A stretch of 64,000 bases of DNA, taken from the NCBI GenBank assembly GCA_964058845.1, contig CAXKVR010000229.1, forward strand, positions 1-64,000, written 5' to 3'. Shown here in pieces: positions 45,612 to 56,908 of this stretch (its first letter is position 1; every line of letters begins with the position of its first letter). Source of the stretch: Carex sylvatica (Eukaryota > Streptophyta > Magnoliopsida > Poales > Cyperaceae). Made by a program: the position numbers and the translations under genes. The notes under the pieces were generated by a model. That model worked only from the letters and a program-made list of their open reading frames with translations. It ran no database searches and was not told where the DNA came from.

Positions 45612-48600
45612 ATGGCCATAGTCTTAGAAGCCTTTCTGAGGCGACTAACAGCCTCTTTTGAAGAATTTGTGAACAGTGATGCTTGTCTAATGCTTGGTGT
45701 TAGAGAAGATGCACAAAAGCTACTCAAAACCATGCTGAGAATATATGAAATCGGCATAATTGGAGAGAAAAATCAACTCAAGCACCAGCAAATCGACTTG
45801 TGGATCTCCGAGCTGAAAGATGCGGTTTATGACATAGATGATCTGATTGACATCTGTGTGATTGAAGGAGGCAAAATTTTGCTAGAAGATCACCCCGCCC
45901 CATCTCAAAAATGTTCTTTCAAAATTTTATCATGCTTTAAATGTGCAAAATACCGGCATGAGATTGTGTATAAGATCAGAGAGATCAACAATAGGCTCAA
46001 AGAACTTGAGGAGGCTTCCTTGTCTGCAATTGCTGCCGAATTGCTTGGTTCTGCTTCACCTTCCAAAGGTACTCCTGTGAATTTTGAGGATTTTAGTTTT
46101 GATTTGGGGGATTTACCAGTGGGGAGGCAAATTGAGAAAGCCGCAAATGGGCTTGTGCAATCAATGCTCAAGGGTTCAAAGAAGAAGGTTGAGCTTTTTG
46201 GGGTTGTTGGTGTGGCTGCAATTGGCAAAACTACCCTTGCCAAAATGGTTTATAATGATGAGATAATACAAGAAAATTTCCCCATCAGGATATGGGTTAG
46301 TGCGAAAAACCTATCTGAGAGAGATTTGTTGAAAGAGATAATTAAGGGTGCCGGAGGAGATCCTGGCGAGGAGTCTGCTACCAAAGAAGAGCTAGTGACT
46401 TCTCTGGGCTCTTCCCTTACTAAGAGGTTTCTAGTAGTGTTGGATGATGTGTACAAGCCGGGTATATGGGAAACTTTGCTCAAAGTTCCACTAGGGGATG
46501 GGGTGGCAAGGGGTCGTGTGCTTATAATTTCACGAGATGTGAATGTTATGAAGGAGATGAATGCAACCATACATCAAGTGGAGAGAATGGATTCCATTGA
46601 TGGTTTCGAGTTGTTGTGTACTGAAATATTTGGATATTTTGATGAGGATGAAATTGGGTTGCTAAAAGAAGTTGGTGTTAAAATCGTGGAGAAGTGCGAA
46701 GGTTTGCCAATTGCAATTAAGGCTATAGGTGGTATGCTGAGGACAAAGGAGAGGAGCGAGGCCGAGTGGGAGAAGGTTCTAGAAAGGGACTCTTGGTCGT
46801 CTCTATACCAGCTTCCCGAAGAGATCCCGGCCGCACTTTATGTGAGTTATGAAGATTTACCGGCTTATTTGAAGCCATGTTTTCTCTATTGCTCTCTTTA
46901 CCCAGAGGATTATCCTATAAACCGCTTTCACCTAATACGCCATTGGATTGCCGAGGGGTTAGTGACAATTCCGAATGGGGATACGATATCAATTGAAGAT
47001 TATGCAGAGGAGTGCTACCAAGAGCTCATCGGGAGGAACATGTTGCAAATCAGTCCCCATAATTGCCATTATTGTTTGATACCGCATGGTGTGTTACGCA
47101 CACTCGCGCGGTTCTTGATCACTGATGAGAGTGTATTTCTTGAAGGAGGCCAGAGGCTGATTGTGACTTTGTTGAAGCCTAAGAGGTTGGCTTTGAGTAA
47201 TGTGGAGAAAAATAGCCTTGATGACCCGATTTCGATGAAGCAGCAAAGGTGTCTAAGAACAATTTTGCTCATAAATAGCCCCAATGTGAGATTGATTGAT
47301 GAGATGCTTCTCCAAACAGCCACTTCCCTACGCATACTTGATCTCAGTAACACTGGAATCGAGGTGCTTCCTCCTTCAATTGCCAATTTGACGCACCTAA
47401 GGTATCTTAACCTTGATAGAACAAAAATTACAGACTTGTCAACTTTGATTGGTTACTTGATAAACCTACAAACACTCAGCCTGAGAGATTGTCAATCCTT
47501 GCATAAGCTTCCAAAAACCATCAACCTTTTGTACGAGCTACGATGCCTATGTCTCAAAGGGACAGCTATCACACTTGTACCTAAGGGGATTAGAAACTTG
47601 ACAAAACTAAACCATTTTGACGGGTTTGTACTGGGGGATGCAACGGACAAAACTGAAGGGTGCACATTGGATGAGCTACATACATTGTCAGAGCTGAGGT
47701 ACCTACACATGGAGAACCTAGAGAGGGTTAAAGAGACTAAGTCAGTTTCATTCCCTCTAAAAAACAAGGCTTCCCTAAGGGATGTTTACCTATGTTGGCA
47801 ACCGCATGAGCCGGTACCAGTAGAAGAAGAAGAGAATAAAGCAGAAGGGGGACAGGAAGGAGAGAACTCTGTACTGGTGCGAAATGATGAACCCGTTAAG
47901 AAACCTGATAGGGACTGGAGGGAGCTGTCCCCATCACCAAGTGTTGAAAAACTCGTTTTAAAGCACTACCCAGAGCAAGAATTCCCGACATGGCTTATGA
48001 CCTCAAACTTACCCACCTCCCTCCCGAACCTGGTTTACCTGGACCTGTTTGTTTGCCCCTCATGCACACAGATCCCCCCTCTCGGGCTCCTACCGCAGCT
48101 AAAATTGCTACGTATTTCTGGTGCCGACTCCATTAAAACCATTGGACCTGAGTTTCTAAGCACCGACACATCATCATCAACAACTTTACCTGCCTTCGAA
48201 AAGCTTGAGTCTCTAAGCATAAAGCAAATGGCCAGCTTGGAAGACTGGACATTTGGGTCTACCGAAACTACCCCCGAAATCTTCCCAAACCTAAGGTCAC
48301 TAGAAATCATAAACTGTCCCAAACTCAAATCCCTTCCTAAAGGCCTCGGCACGGCCGCAACCTCCCTCAGCTCCCTCCACATAGAATCAGCACACAGCCT
48401 CACTGAGATCAGAAACTTTCCTCACCTAACAAACGAGCTAGTGATCAAAGACAACAAGGGGCTGCTCCGCCTCTCTGATCTTGGCTCCTTAAAATCCCTA
48501 ACTGTCGATGACTGCCAGAAGCTGAAGCATGTGAACAATCTCACAGCATTGCAAAGGCTCAGCCTAGTGTACCCACCATCAACTGAGACTTTCTATTTCG

Positions 48601-48875
48601 AGGAGCTGATTATCTTCTGGAGCATTGAGTTTCCGAGGTGGCTTTCAAATTTGATGAAGCAGCATTATGTGGGACCCAAGGCCACACATAATCTGAAGCG
48701 GTTCGAGCTGACTTGTAGCTTGCCACTGCTGAAGAGTTGCATGGACGGGGGCAAGAACTGGCAAGCGGTGCAACAGATACCGGAGGTTCGTGCCACAACC
48801 TGTGATGGGAAGGCATATCTTTGGTACAGCAAGAACCGACGCATGTATGAGACCAATGTTGGTTCTGATGAGTGA
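45612..48875 (+). CDS. CC-NB-LRR disease-resistance-type receptor, 1087 aa, intronless
   Basis: An intracellular immune receptor of the CNL class. The N-terminal Rx-type coiled-coil domain (about 1-150) has the EDVID-like motif DAVYDIDDLID. The NB-ARC domain (about 175-500) shows Walker A G200-V-A-A-I-G-K-T207, kinase-2 LVVLDDV (274-280), RNBS-B RVLIISRD, GLPI (364-367) and RNBS-D CFLYCSLYPED. At the MHD position the sequence is P491-H492-G493, so the usual Asp is Gly. Then come about 15 irregular leucine-rich repeats (about 550-1000), with an acidic, Glu/Lys-rich insert near residues 737-765. The C-terminus is about 80 residues of non-LRR sequence. No frame break is present. The start is the first ATG and matches the usual MA(I/V)xxxF start of the family. 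The gene ends 1.35 kb from the converging CTNNBL1 stop. Ligand or guarded partner cannot be inferred. Confidence 0.93.
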   Translation: MAIVLEAFLRRLTASFEEFVNSDACLMLGVREDAQKLLKTMLRIYEIGIIGEKNQLKHQQIDLWISELKDAVYDIDDLIDICVIEGGKILLEDHPAPSQKCSFKILSCFKCAKYRHEIVYKIREINNRLKELEEASLSAIAAELLGSASPSKGTPVNFEDFSFDLGDLPVGRQIEKAANGLVQSMLKGSKKKVELFGVVGVAAIGKTTLAKMVYNDEIIQENFPIRIWVSAKNLSERDLLKEIIKGAGGDPGEESATKEELVTSLGSSLTKRFLVVLDDVYKPGIWETLLKVPLGDGVARGRVLIISRDVNVMKEMNATIHQVERMDSIDGFELLCTEIFGYFDEDEIGLLKEVGVKIVEKCEGLPIAIKAIGGMLRTKERSEAEWEKVLERDSWSSLYQLPEEIPAALYVSYEDLPAYLKPCFLYCSLYPEDYPINRFHLIRHWIAEGLVTIPNGDTISIEDYAEECYQELIGRNMLQISPHNCHYCLIPHGVLRTLARFLITDESVFLEGGQRLIVTLLKPKRLALSNVEKNSLDDPISMKQQRCLRTILLINSPNVRLIDEMLLQTATSLRILDLSNTGIEVLPPSIANLTHLRYLNLDRTKITDLSTLIGYLINLQTLSLRDCQSLHKLPKTINLLYELRCLCLKGTAITLVPKGIRNLTKLNHFDGFVLGDATDKTEGCTLDELHTLSELRYLHMENLERVKETKSVSFPLKNKASLRDVYLCWQPHEPVPVEEEENKAEGGQEGENSVLVRNDEPVKKPDRDWRELSPSPSVEKLVLKHYPEQEFPTWLMTSNLPTSLPNLVYLDLFVCPSCTQIPPLGLLPQLKLLRISGADSIKTIGPEFLSTDTSSSTTLPAFEKLESLSIKQMASLEDWTFGSTETTPEIFPNLRSLEIINCPKLKSLPKGLGTAATSLSSLHIESAHSLTEIRNFPHLTNELVIKDNKGLLRLSDLGSLKSLTVDDCQKLKHVNNLTALQRLSLVYPPSTETFYFEELIIFWSIEFPRWLSNLMKQHYVGPKATHNLKRFELTCSLPLLKSCMDGGKNWQAVQQIPEVRATTCDGKAYLWYSKNRRMYETNVGSDE

Positions 48876-50227
48876 TTTGTTTGGGAGATTTGATATGTGC
48901 TGGTATGGATTTTTTTTCCTTTTGTGTGTGTGTTTCTTTTACAAGGGTTTTGAACTTAATTTTCTTTATTGAAATTAGATTTTTCAAGGGGGTGCAAAAT
49001 TTATGTTATTTATCAGCATTTAGCTCACAATACCGCAATTCCTAGCATATTTTAGCAATCTTGCAAACAATCATTAGCTGAGCCGAAGACATTTTATCTT
49101 TAATGGTGATGCTAAAAGTCAGCTTAGCATGATTTTAGCTTGAACCTGATTTTTAATAAGTAATTATAAATTAGTTAATTTCACCCTGGGATATGTGATT
49201 GATAGCTGATCATCAAGTCAGAAGATGCAAATAATTAATAAAATAAAAAAAATGTAAATGTTACTGTACAGGTAACATAGTTGCCAGTAAGTACCTGTAT
49301 CTTGTAGAACAGGAAGTTTCTTATTTGCTTCAGAAGTTGAACAATTTACTTCTATTGTAGTTGACATGCTGGAAATACTGTCGCTTTGGCAATATAGATG
49401 CAGCAAGGATCAATATTCTTCTCTTCAAGGTGTTCATACAACAGTTGGTTTTTTGGAAGTTTGGTTATGGTAATCTTTCTTCTCGGTGTTTGGAATTCGC
49501 ATTTTTTTTGTTGGACATTTCATTTTGGTCCTTTGTTTGGACCCTTGTACACCAATACTTAGATATGTCATACTTAGCTCTGTGAAACAAAGATTTTATG
49601 TAATTGTCAATGATATGCATAGCCTTCTTTTGAGATTCAAGAAAAGATTGGTCAAAGAGAGCTTTTTTTTATCAGATTTGGTTGGGATTCTTGTGTTGTG
49701 GTTTTGCGGTTTGTGCACATAAGATTTGAATTTTTGAAGAGAGTTGTAATAGCTTTGCAAAACTCACGGTTCCACCTTTGGTTTGCTCAGGTTGGTTTGC
49801 TCTTTAATCCATCCAATAGACTTCCTTTTATTTCAGCTTGGCTTTGGGTTATCTTGTTTGTTTGTTGTAAAAAACATGTTATGGAAAGACTGTAACTTTG
49901 GAACTTCACACTCATTGTAAATATATCTCCTTTCTTTTTCAACTTCTTTTCTCTAGATAATTATTAAATATTTCAGTTTCGCATTAACTTCACAATTATC
50001 GAAAATTTTCGTTAGTAGTCTCCCAAAACTACTTTCTTATTTTGAACTAAAAATAAGATTCTCATGGATTGGTAAATCTCTGTATTGCACAATTTATGGT
50101 AACAATAATCAGAAGCTCTTACACCACAGTAAACCTCAAATTTGGATAAAACATGTTATGCTACGTTGGTCTTAAATACAGAAACGAACTACAAGCTGCA
50201 ACAAATTCTGGAAAATTGACCCATGTA
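48876..50227. other. Convergent intergenic region between NLR and CTNNBL1
   Basis: The 3' ends of both genes lie here. 49.3-49.9 kb is somewhat less AT-rich, with short overlapping ORFs of 62-78 codons and no recognised domain. It may be 3' UTR. Confidence 0.4.
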
Positions 50228-53200
50228 TTATAAAGCAGAAATGAACTTCTGAATTTGTGCTTGAGATCGTTCTTTTTCTTCGGGTCCATCTGAATCTCCT
50301 ATATTATCATGGTACTCCTACATTTACCAACAATCAAATATCAATGCAAGATTTGAGTAACTTAGATATTAAAACAAGGGGTATGAAATAGCATTTCAAA
50401 TACCTGGAGAATATCCTTCACATCTTCCTTTGACAATTTGTTCTGTTTTAGAAGTAATTCTATTCTTGCTCTTATTTTTGGATGCCTACAATTGTAAAAC
50501 AGTAGACAAATCAAGACTGTCAAGTATATTGTTATCAGCCAATTTTTTTATCAGTTTTTTCTTTCTTTCACTAGTTATTTGAGGAAATTTCTCATGTAAC
50601 CCTGCAATATCTCAAAACATGAGAAATCCCAGCTTAGCAAATATATCAAGAACCCAAGACAACCACCTATTTTTCTCAAAAGATGCCCAAAATACCTCCA
50701 CTTCTCCCAGTTCATCTGTACATAACCAACACAAAAGAAGGGGGGTGTTTTGGGTATTCATTTCAAGACCAAGAGATATGTGGATGAACTATCCTTCACT
50801 CTTTCTTATATTCAATTTGTCATGTGAAACCAAACTTTGGATTTCTTCCAATTAGGGTCTGATCCCGAGTCCCAGCTTAGCAAGTATATCATGCAATTAG
50901 AACCCAAGACATCGACCTATTTTAAATCAAAAGATGCCCAAAAGACCTCCACTTCTCCCAGTTCATCTGTACATAACCAACACAAAAGAGGGGGGGTGTT
51001 TTGGGTATTCATTTCAAGACCAAGAGATATATGCATGAAATATCCTTCACTCTTTCTTAGTTTCAATTTGCCATGTGAAACCAAACTTTGGATTTCTTCC
51101 AATTAAGGTCTGATCCCGAGTTCAGGAGAAAAGGGAATGAAAGGGAAGACATGAGTGATTCTCTCCATTATCTTTTATTCACCTCCTGTAATTATAACTT
51201 GAGAACAAGGTTAACATACCCCTTTCTTCCCTTTCCCTTCCCTTCCTCAATTTAAAATAAACTAAATTTCCCTATTTTTGGTTTAGAATACATAATTCCA
51301 AAAAGAAAAAAAAAATGCTTACTCAGAAGTCCATATATGACCGAGGATAACCACAATCAACTGAAAAAAAAAAAAAACAAGGGTTCTCAGATCAGAAAAA
51401 AAGCCACAAAGGAAAAGGTAGAAAAGAGTAACTGTATATCTACCAGGGTTAAGGGTTTACTTGGAGTGTATATAGGCCAGCTTCAAGTTTTCTGATGTAC
51501 CGGTCATCTTCATCCATCTATCAACAAGAAAAAAAACTTTCCATTATGATATCATTCCAACCTAACAAAATAAGAAATGTTGTCTTAGTACCAAATATAG
51601 CCCCCGCAACACACACAGACACACACACCCCTCTCTAAACCTCAAAAGTCAAAACTGTTCTTTCCCAAAATGTATCTTTTATCTTTCAAGTTTGACATAA
51701 GCATCAAATGACTCGTGGTCTCGAGCCTTTGCAGTTTGAAGGAATCAAAGGCCAGCAGGCAGTAGCAGGCTATATTGGTCATAATTCACAGAGATCACCC
51801 AGAATGTTTACAATGTATGCAGGAACTATTGAAACAAGCAAGTAGAAAATATAGAAGGGGATTATTGAGAGAATGAGAGAGAGAAGACCTCTAGATCATC
51901 TAATTCCAGCTTGTTGAACCGTTCTGTCTCAGCCTTTACTCTATCTGAATATCTGCACATAATGGTTCAGGTCATGTAAAACTTGGTGTACCAGCTAGCA
52001 CTGCACTGTGCTGTCAAACTGATCTTTTGGTTTGTCTACATACTGATATTTGAGTTAGGTCAAAATTGTAAATGCTTAGGAAAATATAAACAGAGAAAAC
52101 ACAGAAATTAGCCCCCAAGGACCAAACCAGTCAGCAGCCATGCTATTATGAGCGGAAAATGTGTTGGTTAATCGGTATACTAATTTCCGGATAACTAATA
52201 AAAAGCATGCTTCTTTTGCAAAAAAACAAAAAACAAATAAAAGCATTGCAAAGTTAAATTTAGTATTTATTACCTTATGTAGAATTCCATCAAGCGGTCT
52301 ATCTTTTCACATTCATTTTCAACAAATTTACTTAGCAACCTGTCCCTTTTTGAACCTCTTGTAACACCACCTGGATTCGAAACCACAGAAATTTTCCGAG
52401 CTTATTTCTTCAGAAAATTAACCTTAAAAAGTCTAAAATGTCTCACTAAGTATTCTAGGAAAGTTACACCACATAAAGAGAATTCAACAGATTTTCAGCA
52501 CTGTATTGCTTTCAATGATTAATTTCTTTGCCAAAAATCAATATTAAAATCTCCCTAGGCAGCAATTAAACTATCTTTGTTTCCTCAGTACCATTGTAAC
52601 ACCACAGTGCTTGTCCATACAGATCAGTACAGTCAAAAGATAATCTTCACCCAATGAAACAGCATATCACCAAGAATAAAAAAAAAATGATATTGTGTTA
52701 TGAAATTGAATTAAAGGAACACTTGCCTTCTTACCAAATAATGAGGCAATAAGCGAAATCAATCGCTCCTCTAGCTCCTCCTGATAGCTCTCCTTGTTTT
52801 TCTTACCAATTGGTAGCTGTACATATACATTATCAAGAATTAAAAAAATAAATAAAAAGAAAGCACTATCTAGATTATGTTCAAAATTTTTTAAAAATAA
52901 CACTTGCCTTCTGTACATATACATTATAAAGAAAGCAATCCCTGCAAATGAATGAATAACATGTGGGTTCTGACCATATGTGCCTCAGAAACCTTTCAAA
53001 ATTTATGTTCGAAGAGGAATTGTCTAGATTACATTTATACCATACATTACTACAAATGTCTAGAGTAATTGCTTATTTACTTGCAGCAGCATATCACAAC
53101 CATACTTAATCCCAATAGGAGCTTATCTCAATAAAGGAAAATGTTCTACAAAATTCTACAATACATGAAAAGTAGTACACTCTGAAAGATAATTAGAGAA

Positions 53201-54263
53201 CACTTGCCTTACCCATGAAGGCTGAGAAAACTGTCTTCAACCCAAGCACATCCACAAAACGTTCACAAGCAGGCGGGTACTTGGTCATGGCAAAATCCAA
53301 TGCCCGTATTGCCGACCCGTATGCTGTTTTTTTCTGCTTCATTATAATAATCATCAGCTCCACTCCCTCTGATTTCATAAACTTCTCTTTGTTCTCCACC
53401 GGCATCAACAAACAACACAAACAATCAAACAAATTCTCCAACATCTCCTCCTCATCAGAGCTCTTCGGGTCCCGTGACTTGTAAAATGACACCGCTTGCA
53501 ATATTCCATCCACTCCATTGATCTGGCCAAACCGCTTTTGGTTGGAAACACTGTTCTGGAGGAGAATTGCAAGGATTTCAGACGCATACTGTTTGTTTGC
53601 ATCAAACTCACGGGTCTTAATTCGACCGAGAAGCCACCGAAGGAGCTTTGTTCTCTCACACACCATTTCGGCCACGGCCGGCTTGAGCTCAATCAGATTT
53701 TCTATCACTGCTAGGGTGCTATGGACCGCATTGGCCTCGTCTGTATCAGATTCTGACAATCTCGTCAGGTTTTGCACTAACAATTCCAGCGTGTTGTTCT
53801 CTACTAAACAATCAGCTAAGGCGATAGCAGGAGCCGGGTCGTCTAAGTCCTCATCAGCGTCAGTGAGATCCGATAGGAGCGATACCGTGTCAGTAGCGAT
53901 ATCTGAGTTGTCGTGCGATAATAAGCCGACAAGAGGAGGGAAGAGATTAAGAGAGATCAGATCGGGGTAAAGCTCCGGTACGCCAGCGAGGGTGCGGAGG
54001 CGGTCGAGTTCTTCGTGTAAAGCAACCTCGGAGTCGGCGAAGCGGTCAGGACGGTCGGGATGCTTCATACGCGCCTCGAGATTCTCACGGAGGCGACGCT
54101 CGAAGGAGATGACGAGCTTTTTGGCGGCGCGGAGGTCGAGAGGCTCAGCGGAAGCAGAAGACGATTGCTCGAGGGATTCGAGGAGGGAGAGATCGACGCC
54201 ATTGTGAGTGGTAGCTTCGTCGTACTGGTCTTCGCGCTTGCGCTTTGAATGGTGGTTGTCCAT
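50228..54263 (-). CDS. CTNNBL1: Beta-catenin-like protein 1 homologue, 521 aa, 8 exons
   Basis: CTNNBL1 is a nuclear armadillo-type protein that associates with the Prp19/CDC5L spliceosomal complex. Exons, minus strand: 53208-54263, 52735-52816, 52274-52370, 51889-51952, 51461-51517, 51323-51360, 50404-50485, 50228-50317; together 522 codons. Residues 7-10 (KRKR) resemble a nuclear localisation signal. Phrases diagnostic of the family include FADSEVALHEELDRL, LLQNSVSNQKRFGQINGVDG, FDCLCCLLMP, FMGK followed by GKK, ENECEKIDRLME and, near the end, EYHDNIGD. Length is slightly below the ~560 aa of the human protein. Intron 1 uses a GC donor (AAG/GCAAGT); a nearby GT donor would break the frame. 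Intron 4 starts GTCTTC, a weak donor chosen on frame. The start at 54263 is preferred; an in-frame ATG at 54362 would add 33 hydrophobic residues that do not fit the family and abut a MITE. Confidence 0.92.
50628..51120. repeat. Tandem duplication of ~245 bp in CTNNBL1 intron 6
   Basis: Copy 1 (50628-50870) and copy 2 (50871-51120) both start CCCAGCTTAGCAA and end GGTCTGATCCCGAG. Copy 2 has small extra segments (ATGCAATTAG). Identity is high, so the duplication is recent. ORFs through it are not genes. Confidence 0.88.
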
Positions 54264-54361
54264 GGAGAGAGGGAAAGTGGTGGACTGGTGGTAGCGGAGG
54301 TGATCACTGAGGATAAACCCTAGAAAGAAAAATAGTGTGCTGCTCCATTGCTCCCATATCA

Positions 54362-54507
54362 CCTAAGGTAACATAATATTTCTTTTTTGACCAGGACCGT
54401 TCGATTAGAAACTACACGAATATTAAAAATTCTACTGCGGGCCGAATTAACCGGATTCTGATCGAACGGTCCGGATCTAAACATAAATATTCTGTTACCT
54501 CAGAGGA
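54362..54507. mobile_element. MITE immediately upstream of CTNNBL1
   Basis: CCTAAGGTAACATAATATTT at the left is inverse to AAATATTCTGTTACCTCAGAGG (trimmed) at the right, with GGACCGTTCGATTAG pairing CTGATCGAACGGTCC inside. It ends about 100 bp before the CTNNBL1 start codon, so it lies in the promoter or 5' leader. Confidence 0.78.
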
Positions 54508-54991
54508 TATGTGCTCGCTCCGTAACCTCCGTTCTAGTGAAAACAGGAAAGAGTGGTAGTCTAGTGGTCTACAAAAGGTTGAACCAGTAATTAATTAAAA
54601 AAAAAAGGAAGATTTATTACTTTGAATATTTTAACAGTCATCAAAATAGTTTTCTTGAATATTCAATTTCAATATTTGCGAGCTGTAGTATATATATCAT
54701 ACTTAAAAAAAATGATATTTAATAAAAGGTTTTCCGTTCGAACAATTTGACATTGGCATCAATTTATTTTTAGGTGATTAAATATAAATTACGCTTGAAT
54801 TCATTGAATATTTTACATTCAAGTTGCACAAAAAAATAGCAAAGTTACCCTCAAAATTCGTTTAGGATTCTACAAATTCCCCCTCCCTCTCTCACTCTCT
54901 CTCTCTCCACTCGAATTCAGATTTTCTAAAGTTACCTTCCGAATTCGTTTCGGATGGTTCGGATCCTATCACAAAATTTGAGTTACTATTA
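54508..54991. other. Upstream flank of CTNNBL1
   Basis: AT-rich, with CTCTCTCT at 54.89-54.91 kb. A short GTGGTAGTCTAGTGG...GGTTGAACC phrase near 54553-54583 followed by an A-tract looks like a truncated SINE head, but is too short to call. No gene. Confidence 0.4.
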
Positions 54992-55150
54992 GGACCTGTT
55001 CGGCTGTAGAACAAAAATCACTGTTCACGTGAAAAAACGAAAATTCACTCAGACTAAAATTTTTTTTTTTCACATAAACAGTAAAAATCAGTTTTATTTT
55101 TTTTACAACCCATTCCTATTCCCATTTTCTTAAGTCCGCCGAACATGTCC
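54992..55150. mobile_element. Harbinger-type MITE, 159 bp
   Basis: Starts GGACCTGTTCGGC and ends GCCGAACATGTCC, inverted with one mismatch. TTA is duplicated at 54989-54991 and 55151-55153. Same family as 19341-19477. Confidence 0.85.
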
Positions 55151-55645
55151 TTAAAATTTTGCAAATTGAAATTGTAGTGCATGTGGCATTGATCGAGTGT
55201 GTCATTAACACTATACTTACTTTATTATATGCAATTAAGGAGTTAGGAGTTGGTCAGCCTACAAAAGTACAAATTGGGTATCAATCTCTTTCGTAGATGC
55301 TAGGTTATTAGATATTAGATACGACTGCCCTCCATTACCGTATCTATGCATAGTCTTCTAGTCTCTAGATATCGTTGCATGCCACTTGCCAGCGCTGCAC
55401 CCACGCAGCCTCAAGGGGTTGAAGGGAAAAAAGTAAGAACTAATAAAGCCCCTCATATTGTGAAGGCATTTACCTCTTCACCTACCTATCGTCCCCGGCT
55501 TTCGTCCTGATTAAGACCGAGTCTTCCTCCTCACCTCTCCTTTTGAATTTCTTAATTCATCAGAAATTAAGTTTTTTCTGATAGCAGACACAATCTTGGA
55601 ACTGAAATTCATGTTGTACCGACCCTCTCGGTACTGAGTCCGCTT

Positions 55646-55812
55646 CCCCCAAGGTACCTGAGGTACAATCCAAAAAAACAGACGGTCCAGATTAATCTCA
55701 GCTGATTCAAATTAGATCCGGTGCCTATTGAAACTATAGGGGTCTGCTTTGAGATTCGTGTCAGGTAAAAAGAACGATCCAGATTTGACACTTACATCTC
55801 AGGTACCTGGGG
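55646..55812. mobile_element. MITE (CCCCAAGGTACCTGAG termini)
   Basis: CCCCAAGGTACCTGAGGTAC at the left is inverse to CTCAGGTACCTGGGG at the right, with CGGTCCAGATTAATC pairing GATCCAGATTTGAC less well inside. It shares TGCTTTGAGATTCGTG with the repeats at 18.1 and 20.9 kb. Confidence 0.65.
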
Positions 55813-56351
55813 TGATAAGGATTCCTCGGTACTGCTCTGTCGTCAATGATGGCACAACGTGAATGTCAGATCAAGAGTTGTGTCTACTATCTAAAAAATC
55901 TTCCAACAGAGAAATCTAAGAGGAGAGTCCCGGTGCTTATATGTTATATCCGATTCTCAATAAGGCGTAATTAAGTTGTGAGATGATGAGCCTAGCAATG
56001 GTCACAAGACTACTTCATCACGAAAAATGTACGCTATGTGTATATCATCTAATTACGGTTTTATTTGTCGATGAGTTTACAAATTTTGTTGTTAGAAAAC
56101 TAAAATGTGGAGGTATAATAAAGTGAAATTTTTTTTTGAAAAATTTAAACTCTCTTCGGATATGAATATTATTTATTGTGTTTATTTTTATTGTAGGACA
56201 GATTGATGTGACGGGTGCTTGTAAGTAATTAAAAGCCTCCAAAGAAAAGAAATGCTTAGACGTCCAATTTTTTAATTCTTGTCGCATCTCCAGTCCGAGG
56301 TATATTTTACCATTTAAAATATACTAATCGATCCATATTCATTAATTACAA
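55813..56351. other. Gene-free spacer
   Basis: AT-rich; the 80-codon minus-strand ORF at 56045-56287 has no domain. Confidence 0.4.
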
Positions 56352-56790
56352 GTAGGGGTGGTAAAAAAGTTCGTAACTCTTGGCTTGATTGTAACTTATA
56401 CTTGACTCACTTGTTAACAGCTCGTTTGTTATTGGACTGAGAAGTTAATGAGCTAGCTCGCTACTAGCTCGGTTCAAAATTAACGAGTTCAAACTTGAGT
56501 CTAGCTTGCTCGCCAGCTCGCGAGCTAGCTCGGTTAGGCATCAGTTTGTGAATTTGTATGAATTTGTGTGCATTTTATACTATCTAGGTCAGTTCAGCTC
56601 GGTTCAGTCAGACCCAGCGAGTCAGCTCGTCAACTCGCGAGCTAGCTCGAGCTAACTTGTCACGATTTCCAGTTGATATTTTAACTCGGATGTCTTAAGT
56701 CTAACTCGTTCGGCTGTACTCGATCCAGAATTAATAAGCTGAGCTAACACCTACCTAGCTCGGAACGAGCTGGCTGGTTGCTACCTATTT
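56352..56790 (+). mobile_element. hAT-like dispersed element (GAGCTAGCTCG-rich), plus copy
   Basis: Begins TAGGGGTGGTAAAAAAGTTC and ends CTGGTTGCTACCTA, whose inverse TAGGTAGCAA resembles the start. It matches the minus copy at 44466-44940. Unlike that copy it is not bounded by long direct repeats. Confidence 0.7.
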
Positions 56791-56908
56791 ATAATTTGCT
56801 GGCCTTATATCATTTTGCTCGTTCTTTTACGTATTATTATACGTAGATTATATATTTATTCCTATAATTAAATTTGATATTCTACATGTTTAAAATATAC
56901 AGAGAGAG

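Noticed and set aside
50619..51106. Two similar ORFs (78 and 89 codons) as duplicated small genes
   Set aside because: They lie wholly in CTNNBL1 intron 6 and are similar only because the DNA is tandemly duplicated; the reading frame is not preferentially kept.
53208..53220. GT donor in ATGG/GTAAGG for CTNNBL1 intron 1
   Set aside because: Joining it to the only good acceptor (52817/52816) shifts the frame and meets a stop after a few codons.
54264..54362. N-terminal extension of CTNNBL1 starting at the upstream in-frame ATG
   Set aside because: The added 33 residues are hydrophobic, do not fit a nuclear protein, and their start touches a MITE. The downstream ATG gives the usual basic N-terminus.
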